DNA of 7,393 nucleotides from Verrucomicrobiota bacterium (lineage in GTDB: Bacteria > Verrucomicrobiota > Kiritimatiellia > CAIQIC01 > Lenti-01), in the NCBI GenBank assembly GCA_022709625.1, contig JAKLIL010000077.1:1-7393 (forward strand), in the 5' to 3' direction. A program made the translations under genes and the position numbers. A model generated the notes under the pieces. It did not search any database and was not told where the DNA came from. It saw nothing but the letters and a program-made list of their open reading frames with translations. Positions within the stretch are counted from its first letter, which is position 1. Every line of letters begins with the position of its first letter. Shown here in pieces: positions 1 through 5,187 of the stretch.

Positions 1-1
1 C

Positions 2-523
2 CAAGTCACCTCCGACGCCCGCCTCCCGCGCTACTCCAACCCCGACGCCGACGGACGCGGCGGACTCGGCGTCGAATACACCTTCGGCGCCCAGGCCTGC
101 CAGATCCGCATCGAAAAGAAAACCGGCAAAATCCTCGTCGATCACTTCGCGTCGTCCTTCGACGTCGGCACCGTCATCAACCCCAAGCAGATCCGCGGAC
201 AAATCGCCGGCGGCGTCATGATCGGCCTCGGCGCCTCCCTCCACGAAGAAATCAAGTACGACGCCGACGGCAAGATCCTGAATCCCTCCTTCGGCAAGTA
301 CCGCTTCCCCAACATCAAAGACGCCCCCGCAAAGCAAACCATCGAATGCGTCGAAAACCCCGGCGAAATCGGCCCCTTCGGCGCCCGCGGCATCGGCGAA
401 CACCCCGTCGTCGGCGTCGCCCCCGCCGTCCTCAACGCCATCCAAGACGCCACCGGCCTCGAATTCCACGAAATCCCCGTAACGCCGGAAAAGGTTTTGG
501 CGGCCCTGGCCGCCAAAACCTAG
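2..523 (+). CDS. Xanthine dehydrogenase family molybdopterin-binding subunit, C-terminal fragment
   Basis: This is the 3' end of a gene that begins left of the window; 173 codons remain before the TAG stop. The fragment matches the C-terminal molybdenum-cofactor domain of xanthine dehydrogenase/aldehyde oxidase-type hydroxylases, which oxidise N-heterocycles, aldehydes or CO using water-derived oxygen. Visible landmarks are GVEYTFGAQ, the segment DVGTVINPKQIRGQIAGGV, a GLGASLHEE element, and GPFGARGIGEHPVVGVAPA near the end. In the last, the Glu of GIGE corresponds to the catalytic base of the family. The usual end 'AVLNAIQDATG...TPEKVLAAL' is present, so the C-terminus is intact. Substrate cannot be assigned from this part, and the partner FAD and 2Fe-2S subunits would lie outside the window. 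Codon use is strongly C-ending (Pro almost only CCC, Gly almost only GGC), unlike the genes to the right, but shifts to G-ending codons in the last dozen codons. Confidence 0.93.
   Translation, partial: QVTSDARLPRYSNPDADGRGGLGVEYTFGAQACQIRIEKKTGKILVDHFASSFDVGTVINPKQIRGQIAGGVMIGLGASLHEEIKYDADGKILNPSFGKYRFPNIKDAPAKQTIECVENPGEIGPFGARGIGEHPVVGVAPAVLNAIQDATGLEFHEIPVTPEKVLAALAAKT
492..521. repeat. 14-bp perfect inverted repeat (hairpin) over the end of the first gene
   Basis: Arms 492-505 and 508-521 are exact reverse complements with a 2-nt centre (CT). The hairpin covers the last coding codons (VLAALAAKT) and the first base of the stop codon. On the + strand no T-run follows. On the - strand the stem is followed by TTTTCC, so it could act as a weak intrinsic terminator for leftward (antisense) transcription. 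It could also protect the 3' end of the mRNA. Structure is read directly; function is inferred. Confidence 0.8.
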
Positions 524-627
524 AATTCAGAATTCAGGATTCAGAATTCAGAATGCGGATCGAAACCCTTCTGAATCCTGAATACTGAATACTGCGCCTC
601 CAGGCGCACCCCCCCATTCTGAATCCT
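522..627. repeat. ATTCAG-type repeat cluster with inverted arms
   Basis: Starting at the stop codon, the sequence holds several tandem copies of a 7-base unit of the form GAATTCA or GGATTCA. An inverted set follows. Arm 522-546 pairs with 569-593 at 23 of 25 positions, leaving a 22-nt centre. A further copy, ATTCTGAATCCT, lies at 616-627 and is the reverse complement of 536-547. Between them, TGCGCCT and AGGCGCA (593-599 and 602-608) form a separate small hairpin. The array contains three GAATTC hexamers. Similar simple ATTCAG repeats occur in gaps between genes of several uncultured GC-rich bacterial lineages; this is remembered background, not searched. No coding potential is seen. Confidence 0.85.
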
Positions 628-671
628 TGTCCTAGCAACCAGCGGGTGAGGCCAGATTGAGGGGAAAAAGG

Positions 672-702
672 GGTAACACTTCCGAAGGAAGGGAGTGTTA
701 CC
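672..702. repeat. 9-bp inverted repeat, possible insertion-sequence end
   Basis: GGTAACACT (672-680) and AGTGTTACC (694-702) are perfect reverse complements separated by 13 nt. The block sits just before the transposase remnant, and the right arm contains TGTTACC, which fits the TGT-type termini of IS481/IS3-like elements. It may be the left terminal repeat of the element, or an RNA hairpin that sequesters the transposase start. The matching right end is not in the window. Confidence 0.5.
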
Positions 703-1051
703 ATGTAAGCGAAGGAAACGAGGAAGAGGGAGAAGACCAAACGCCCCCCGGGGGGCGTCGCGCCGGCCAAAATGTCACAGTTATTCGGCGGAGATCAGAC
801 TTCGGGCAGTGAAGCTGCACTTGGAGGAAGGCTTCGATCTGAAGTTGGTGGCGCAGGAAGTCGGGGCTTGTCCGGATAGCGTCCGCGGCTGGGTTCGACA
901 GTATCAGGAGCACGGTCGAGCGGGTTTGGAAGCTCCTTTTAGCCGATCCCGCAAGCCGGCCAAGTCGAAGTTGCCGCCGCTGGTGAAGCAGGAGATCGTG
1001 GCGGTGAAGAAGAAGCATCCCGGCTACGGGGTGCGGCGGATCACGCATTTT
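695..1051 (+). pseudogene. Truncated IS481/IS3-type transposase (N-terminal HTH part only)
   Basis: The frame starting at GTG 695 gives a basic N-terminus (KRRKRGRGRR) and then a typical transposase helix-turn-helix domain. Landmarks are YSAEIRLRAVKLHLEEGF at residues 30-47, LKLVAQEVGACPDSVRGWVRQYQEHGRAGLE at about 49-79, and KKHPGYGVRRITHF at about 106-119. In full-length relatives this last motif leads into a second HTH segment and an rve-type DDE catalytic domain. Here homology stops at about 1050, and the frame continues only through a terminator hairpin and the antisense tail of the next gene until a stop at 1130-1132. The catalytic domain is absent, so the remnant cannot be an active transposase. 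The start is uncertain: no ATG or clear Shine-Dalgarno site was found, and the GTG lies inside an inverted repeat. The family is named from the pattern of the HTH domain, not from a search. Confidence 0.75.
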
Positions 1052-1052
1052 G

Positions 1053-1084
1053 GCCTCCCGGATTGCGGTCCGGGAGGCTTTTTT
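1053..1084 (+). terminator. Strong rho-independent terminator, rightward
   Basis: GCCTCCCGGA (1053-1062) and TCCGGGAGGC (1069-1078) form a perfect 10-bp GC-rich stem with loop TTGCGG, followed by six T residues (1079-1084). The T-run serves rightward transcripts only; read leftward, the stem is followed by CAAAATG. It therefore ends transcription coming from the transposase side and shields the 3' end of the convergent methyltransferase gene, rather than ending that gene. Confidence 0.88.
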
Positions 1085-1103
1085 GCCGCGCCTTCCGCCG
1101 TGT

Positions 1104-1988
1104 TCAGACCGTCTCGTATTGCCGGTCTTTGATCGTCTCGAAAAAGCGTTCGCGTTCCGCCATGCGCGGATGGTCGAAAACCGTATCCACGGACACGGCG
1201 GGCACGACGTCTTCCGCGACGCCGTTCCGGACGAAGATCAGGTTGATGCCGTAGCGGCAGGCGCCCACGAGCCGATAGCTTTTGCGCGCGGCGAGTTTCG
1301 CCATGGCCACGGGCGAGGCCCCGAGGCAGGACGCAGGGATGCCGGCCGCAAACAGATTCTTTTCGTAGGGCACGACGATGCTGCGCCGGCCAAAAGCCAC
1401 GTTGGTCTCGACGATGACCACGCGGGGCGCGATCGCGTCCAAGGCTTCCCACACCCAGTAGTCGTTGCCGTCGATGTCGATGGACAGCAGGTCGACCACG
1501 CCGCTCACCCCGGCGCCCCGGATCAGCTCGTTGACGTTTTCGCGCTGCACGATGGCCTGGACGAAGGTGGGCGGGTACACGAACGTGTCGGGATGCTTGG
1601 CGTAATAGGCCCGTCCGCGCGCGACCTTTCCGGGCTCGCCTTCGATGAACAGCCCGTGCCAGCCGAAATTCACCGCCAGGTTCGCGCAGTTGCTGTTGAT
1701 GCCGTCGGCGGAACCGATGTCGACGAAGCGGTGGCGCTCCACGCCGATGGCGGCGAAGAGATACAGGAGCAGGCCGTCTTCTTCGAACTGGGAAAACAGC
1801 CGGAATCCGGTATCGGCCAGGGCGAAACGGTTCCCCGCCCGGACTTGCGCCTGGTAGAAATTGAACAACTGCCGCAAGGCGACTTTCGTGGCGGGGTGGC
1901 TCTTCTGGGCCGTCGCCTGGTCGCGGTTGGCCTCGTCGACGATGCCGTACAGGAAGTCCCGGATCCGCGTTTTCGTGCTGGCGAACAT
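1104..1988 (-). CDS. FkbM-like SAM-dependent methyltransferase
   Basis: This codes for 294 residues, with a Rossmann-type methyltransferase core. Residues 88-98 (FVDIGSADGIN) form the SAM-binding motif I. FIEGEP at 114-119 supplies the acidic residue at the end of strand beta-2 that would contact the SAM ribose. LLSIDIDGNDYWVW at 167-180 matches the 'DxxxIDxxGxD' strand of FkbM proteins, and VIVETN at 191-196 follows. Family members methylate hydroxyls of sugars, lipids or polyketides, often in surface polysaccharide pathways; the substrate here is unknown. The ATG at 1988 is preferred because GGAG lies 9 nt upstream and the protein then begins directly with the first predicted helix. A longer TTG start at 2045 would add 19 Thr/Pro-rich residues with no ribosome site. 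There is no signal peptide or membrane segment. The zinc-ribbon gene lies 117 bp upstream on the same strand, but no sugar-pathway genes are seen nearby. Confidence 0.9.
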   Translation of the reverse strand: MFASTKTRIRDFLYGIVDEANRDQATAQKSHPATKVALRQLFNFYQAQVRAGNRFALADTGFRLFSQFEEDGLLLYLFAAIGVERHRFVDIGSADGINSNCANLAVNFGWHGLFIEGEPGKVARGRAYYAKHPDTFVYPPTFVQAIVQRENVNELIRGAGVSGVVDLLSIDIDGNDYWVWEALDAIAPRVVIVETNVAFGRRSIVVPYEKNLFAAGIPASCLGASPVAMAKLAARKSYRLVGACRYGINLIFVRNGVAEDVVPAVSVDTVFDHPRMAERERFFETIKDRQYETV

Positions 1989-1997
1989 GGTTGGTGG

Positions 1998-2001
1998 CTC
2001 C
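1998..2001 (-). promoter_or_regulatory. Ribosome binding site of the FkbM-like gene
   Basis: On the - strand GGAG stands 9 nt before the ATG at 1988. This site decides between that ATG and the upstream TTG at 2045. Confidence 0.65.
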
Positions 2002-2105
2002 GTTGTTGGTGTGGCCGGACTCCGGTCGTTGGCGCTGCGGGCCAAGCCGGAATCAGCGTGCGGAGAATAGCCCTTCCGGCGGGGGGCGTCAATTCGCCGC
2101 GAAGC

Positions 2106-2303
2106 TCAGCGCAACGCCAGCCACAGCGGAATCAGCAATAGCCCCAGCAGCAGGACGACGATCCAGATCAGTTGGCGCTGGAGGGGGCCCCGGCCGGGAA
2201 ACTCGTAGCCGCAAATGGGGCAACGGTTCTCGTTGGCCGGCACCTCCACGGCGCAACCGGGGCATGCGCGCGTTCCAAATGCGGTCTGCGAATCGATCTT
2301 CAT
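2106..2303 (-). CDS. Small zinc-ribbon protein with one C-terminal membrane helix
   Basis: The gene encodes 65 residues. CPGC (about residues 14-17) and CPIC (about 28-31), separated by ten residues, form a four-cysteine zinc ribbon of the double CxxC type, followed by GYEF. From about residue 45 a hydrophobic stretch (LIWIVVLLLGLLLIPLWLAL) forms a single membrane helix that ends the protein, so the ribbon probably faces the cytoplasm on a tail anchor. Such 'zinc-ribbon domain' proteins are common and mostly uncharacterised. The ATG at 2303 is chosen because the protein then starts shortly before the ribbon. There is no convincing Shine-Dalgarno site, so a leaderless or poorly translated mRNA is possible. 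The same frame stays open far upstream through the antisense of the beta-helix gene, which could lead to a wrongly extended prediction. Its promoter would lie in the 177-bp divergent gap shared with the beta-helix gene. Confidence 0.8.
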   Translation of the reverse strand: MKIDSQTAFGTRACPGCAVEVPANENRCPICGYEFPGRGPLQRQLIWIVVLLLGLLLIPLWLALR

Positions 2304-2430
2304 CGGGGCTGGGCAAACAGTAGCGCACTCCGCCCGGCCGGTGCAAGCGTCGGTCGGTCGGCGCATCCGGTTGGCGGGCAAAGCGGCCGGCGGATTCCGG
2401 CGCGGCGGCGCGCCAGCCGCCCCAATAGGC

Positions 2431-2458
2431 TTGACAGGATTCACGGTGGGTCGACAAT
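2431..2458 (+). promoter_or_regulatory. Sigma-70-like promoter of the beta-helix gene
   Basis: A perfect -35 box TTGACA (2431-2436) is followed after 16 nt by GACAAT (2453-2458), a 4 of 6 match to the -10 consensus. Transcription would start near 2465 and leave a very short leader before the ATG at 2481. The site is the least GC-rich part of the divergent gap 2304-2480. Confidence 0.55.
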
Positions 2459-2470
2459 AGCCATCATGAA

Positions 2471-2475
2471 AGGGA
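2471..2475 (+). promoter_or_regulatory. Ribosome binding site of the beta-helix gene
   Basis: AGGGA lies 5 nt before the ATG at 2481. It supports this start over the in-frame ATG at 2466, which has no purine-rich site at the right distance and would add five residues (MKGTI) before the signal peptide. Confidence 0.55.
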
Positions 2476-2480
2476 CGATC

Positions 2481-3710
2481 ATGAAAACACGCTTTTGGCT
2501 GGCCGCTCTGGCGCTCGCGGTTTTTGTTCCGGCCGTTCTGGCCGGCCCGGTCCAGGATGCGATCCAAGCCGCCGCCGGCCGCGGCGTTTTGGAACTGCCT
2601 GCCGGCGAATATGCCGAGACCATCGTGGTACCCGAGGGGTTCGCTCTGATCGGTGCCGGCGCCGGCCAAACCATTCTGGATGGCGGCGGGGCCGGCACCG
2701 TCGTCTTCATGGGCCACAACGCCGCAATCGTCGGCTGTTCCGTCCGGAACGGGCAAATCGGCATCCGCAGCCAAAAGGGCTTCATCGGCGTCTTCGGGTG
2801 CGAAGTGTCCGGAATCGTCCACCAAGGCATTCGGCTGGACGGCGGCTCCGCCTGCCTCGTGAACAACGTGATTGCGGCCGGCCCCGCGGCCACGGGCATT
2901 GCGTGCTTTGAATCCAATCCCTACGTCAACCGCAACGTGATCCGCAACAACCGGACCGGCGTTTTGATCCAAGGGCCGGAGGCCCCCGTTCTGTCGGCCA
3001 ACGTGTTCCAAAGCAACGACACCGCGGTGGCCGTGCTGAACGGAGCCGCCGTCGAGTTGACGGGCAATGTGTTCGACGGCAATGGGACGGTCGTCGCGGG
3101 CCGGGAGATGGGGCCCGGAAACGAAATTCGCGCCGCGCGGCCCGACGAGTTGCAACTCGCCGGCGGCTTTGCGCGGGAAGGATGCCGCGGCATGATGCAG
3201 GTCGTCGCCCGCCAGGCCCTCGCGGCGCATCCGCTGGTCCAATACAACCTGCCGCCCGAACCGGGCCGCTTCCATCTCGCGATTCTGTATCCCTGCGCGA
3301 CGTTCCAAATCATGGCCTCCGCGCCCGACACCGTCATCGAATCCTACGACGCCTACGACGGCGTGACCGACCAGGATCTCAAGGCGCAATTCGTCGTCCA
3401 GGGTTCTTATTCCGGAGTGGCCGTGGCCAATCCGGAAATCCAGGAATGCGGCCTGGACCGCTACGTGCTGGAGAAAACCTTCATCCATCCGGCTTCCTAC
3501 TCCGCGAATCCGGACGGCACCTTGGTCTTCGACCGCCTGACCAACATTCCGCGCATCGAGGTGCTGCTGCCCCCCGGCTACGAAGTGCTCGCCGCCAATC
3601 CCGGCGCGGTGATCGATTCCGGCGGGCCTCGTCAACGGGTGCGGCTGGAGAGTTTCGGGCTCACCAAAGTCCGCGTGGCGATGCGGAAAACCGGCGCGCC
3701 GGCGCCGTGA
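2481..3710 (+). CDS. Secreted parallel beta-helix (pectin-lyase-fold) protein
   Basis: The product has 409 residues. Residues 1-21 (MKTRFWLAAL...PAVLA) are a classical signal peptide with a likely Sec cut after VLA, giving a mature start at GPVQ. The opening 'VQDAIQAAAGRGVLELPAGEYAETIVVPEGFALIGAG' pattern (residues 24-60) is typical of right-handed beta-helix proteins. About six irregular coils follow to about residue 205, with Asn-rich turns such as LVNNVI, NRNVIRNN, LSANVFQSND and LTGNVFDGN, as in NosD/CASH-type repeats. Residues 210-409 are not recognised: they lack coil repeats, contain several Tyr, Pro and Asp turns, and look like a separate beta-rich domain. These folds usually bind or cleave polysaccharide, but no catalytic residues can be pointed to, so enzyme activity is not claimed. 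A phospholipase D-like gene follows after 67 bp on the same strand without a terminator, so cotranscription is likely. Confidence 0.9.
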   Translation: MKTRFWLAALALAVFVPAVLAGPVQDAIQAAAGRGVLELPAGEYAETIVVPEGFALIGAGAGQTILDGGGAGTVVFMGHNAAIVGCSVRNGQIGIRSQKGFIGVFGCEVSGIVHQGIRLDGGSACLVNNVIAAGPAATGIACFESNPYVNRNVIRNNRTGVLIQGPEAPVLSANVFQSNDTAVAVLNGAAVELTGNVFDGNGTVVAGREMGPGNEIRAARPDELQLAGGFAREGCRGMMQVVARQALAAHPLVQYNLPPEPGRFHLAILYPCATFQIMASAPDTVIESYDAYDGVTDQDLKAQFVVQGSYSGVAVANPEIQECGLDRYVLEKTFIHPASYSANPDGTLVFDRLTNIPRIEVLLPPGYEVLAANPGAVIDSGGPRQRVRLESFGLTKVRVAMRKTGAPAP

Positions 3711-3777
3711 AGCCGGGGCCGGCAGCCGACCGTTTCCCGCGCGCGGTGGATGGGGGCGGGGCCGGCCGTCGCGCGCC

Positions 3778-4812
3778 ATGAACGTCCGGATATTCCCCGG
3801 ACTGGTCTTGGGGTTATTGTCGTGTGGCGCGGCGGCGGCCACCGGGGTGGTGGACACGGTGCGGCCGGTGGTGGACCGCGAGTACCTGCCCGCGGTTCTC
3901 GATATGATCGCGGGCGCGACGAATGCCATCGAATTCGTGCAGCTGGAGTGCCACGACGACCGGGTCGTGCGGGCCATTGCGGCGGCGCTGGCCGCCGCCG
4001 TGAAGCGCGGAGTGCGCGTGCGGGGGCTGCTGGACGATGGCGTCGATTTCAATGCCGCCGCCGTGGCGCGGTTGCGCGCCCTGGGCGCGGACATGCAACT
4101 CGATACGCCCGTCAAGATGACCCACAGCAAGCTGGTGATCGTGGATGGCCGCGTCGTCCTGCTGGGTTCCACCAACTGGACCGGCAACTCCATGGCCAAC
4201 AACAACGAGACCAACGTCCGGCTGGATGATCCGGTCTTGGCCGAATATTTCACCCGCTACGCCGCTGCGCTGTGGGTGGACAGCGCCGCGGAGCCGGACC
4301 TGCTTCCCGTCGTGTCGGGCACGGTGCAAACCCTCGTGAACCGCGAGTATTTTCCGGAAGTCCTGGGATTGTTCAACGCCGCCACGCAGCGGATCCGGGT
4401 CGTCATGTACGGCATCAGCTATTCGCCGAAATACGCCGGCGGCAAGGTGAACCAACTCGTGGAGGCGTTGGTCGCCGCCTGTACTCGCGGCGTGGACGTG
4501 GCGGTGGTCGTCGATCTCAGCGACTACAACCGGTTGCTGAACAAGGTCAACATGCCCGCTAAGGAATATCTGGCCGAAGCGGGCGTGGCCGTGTTCGACG
4601 ATCCGGAGAAAATCACCACCCACGCCAAGGCGATCGTTGCGGATGATGCCGTGGTGATCGGCTCCGTCAACTGGGGCAAGGACGCGATTGAGAATCGCAA
4701 CGAAACCTGCGTGGTTGTGCGCGACGCCGGAACGGCGGATTATTTTGTGGAATACTTCAGTCGGCCGGAACGGTGCGCCACGCCCATCGCGGCGAAATCG
4801 GCCGCTCAATAA
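3778..4812 (+). CDS. Exported phospholipase D-like protein with two HKD motifs
   Basis: The gene encodes 344 residues in two related halves. Half one (about 25-175) holds the HKD motif H116-S-K118-(x4)-D123 followed by GSTNWT at 130-135. Half two (about 178-330) holds H282-A-K284-(x4)-D289 and GSVNW at 295-299. In the superfamily the two HxK(x4)D motifs form one active site that cleaves phosphodiester bonds through a phospho-histidine; substrates include phospholipids, DNA or RNA. Both motifs are complete, so activity is expected, but the substrate cannot be told. The halves also share an opening pattern (VDREYLPAVL and VNREYFPEVL), consistent with internal duplication. The N-terminus (MNVRIFPGLVLGLLSCGAAAATG) is an export signal; LLSC at 13-16 could be a weak lipobox, otherwise Sec cleavage falls near residue 21. 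The ATG lacks a clear Shine-Dalgarno site. The gene follows the beta-helix gene by 67 bp, and its last 7 bp overlap the end of the opposing small gene. Confidence 0.92.
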   Translation: MNVRIFPGLVLGLLSCGAAAATGVVDTVRPVVDREYLPAVLDMIAGATNAIEFVQLECHDDRVVRAIAAALAAAVKRGVRVRGLLDDGVDFNAAAVARLRALGADMQLDTPVKMTHSKLVIVDGRVVLLGSTNWTGNSMANNNETNVRLDDPVLAEYFTRYAAALWVDSAAEPDLLPVVSGTVQTLVNREYFPEVLGLFNAATQRIRVVMYGISYSPKYAGGKVNQLVEALVAACTRGVDVAVVVDLSDYNRLLNKVNMPAKEYLAEAGVAVFDDPEKITTHAKAIVADDAVVIGSVNWGKDAIENRNETCVVVRDAGTADYFVEYFSRPERCATPIAAKSAAQ

Positions 4813-5042
4813 TCGAAGAGATCCGAAAGCGCATAGATGTTTCCGGTGGCCCGGTTCAGGGCGCGCAGGATCTTGCCTTTCACGTTCGGGGTGAGCCGCC
4901 GGCCCTTGCAGGCGCGAACAACCATTTTGCGGGTGATGAACTCGGTGGAGGCATCGACCAGATCGCCCGTCTTGAGATGGAGTTCGACCAAGATTTGGCC
5001 GATGGGTTGCGGGCCGAGGTTGAGTTCGGGGGCAGGATTCAC
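4806..5042 (-). CDS. Small protein, possible Xre/lambda-repressor-like HTH
   Basis: From the GTG at 5042 this encodes 78 residues beginning MNPAPELNLGPQPIGQIL. A longer GTG start at 5078 adds 12 residues; neither has a good Shine-Dalgarno site. The shorter form is preferred because the added segment looks unlike the rest. I recall similar short hypothetical proteins in PVC-type genomes but cannot check this. The order of elements resembles a compact Xre-type DNA-binding domain: a first helix around ILVELHLKTGDLV, a charged segment TEFITRKMVVRACKGRR at 33-49, a further helix VKGKILRALNRATG at 54-67, and the terminal ALSDLF, which mimics the 'SLDDLF' end of Xre domains. There is no signal peptide, membrane helix or cysteine cluster. 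A regulatory DNA-binding role is inferred from pattern only. The gene converges on the phospholipase D-like gene, and the two stop codons overlap within 7 bp. Confidence 0.72.
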   Translation of the reverse strand: MNPAPELNLGPQPIGQILVELHLKTGDLVDASTEFITRKMVVRACKGRRLTPNVKGKILRALNRATGNIYALSDLFDY

Positions 5043-5112
5043 GGAGGGGAAAATAGCATGTTCGGCAACGAAACGCACGAAAGGGGGGACGGATTGAGGC
5101 GTCCGGCGGGGC

Positions 5113-5166
5113 TTGATTCCATCGGCCCAAGACCTGTATCTTTTTGCGGGTAAAACGATTTATCTT
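5113..5166 (+). promoter_or_regulatory. AT-rich putative promoter region of the glycosidase-like gene
   Basis: This is the only AT-rich stretch in the 109-bp gap before the gene at 5188. TTGATT (5113-5118) followed after 16 nt by TGTATC (5135-5140) is a weak sigma-70-like pair. TATCTT at 5161-5166 is an alternative -10 element without a good -35 box. The exact start cannot be chosen. Confidence 0.3.
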
Positions 5167-5175
5167 GAACGGAAT

Positions 5176-5180
5176 AGGAG
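5176..5180 (+). promoter_or_regulatory. Ribosome binding site of the glycosidase-like gene
   Basis: AGGAG stands 7 nt before the ATG at 5188. It is the strongest Shine-Dalgarno site in the window and fixes the start of the long open frame. Confidence 0.75.
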
Positions 5181-5187
5181 TCCGGCG

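Noticed and set aside
522..627. CRISPR-like array
   Set aside because: The units are about 7 bases, lie next to each other without unique spacers, and are partly inverted, which does not fit CRISPR repeats.
1052..1132. C-terminal extension of the transposase frame
   Set aside because: These codons come from the terminator hairpin and the antisense 3' end of the methyltransferase gene, so they are read-through, not transposase sequence.
1050..2141. 363-residue open frame on the + strand
   Set aside because: It covers the FkbM-like gene in antisense. The methyltransferase motifs on the - strand are clear, and this frame starts inside the terminator region.
3711..3777. Terminator or promoter between the beta-helix and phospholipase D-like genes
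   Set aside because: The gap is GC-rich with a repeated GGGGCCGGC, but it has no stem followed by a T-run and no -10-like element.
2106..4253. 715-residue open frame on the - strand
   Set aside because: It runs antisense to the beta-helix gene, which has a signal peptide, promoter and ribosome site. Its sequence is low-complexity His/Arg/Gly/Ala. Only the last 65 residues (zinc ribbon and membrane helix) look like a real protein, and these are annotated separately.
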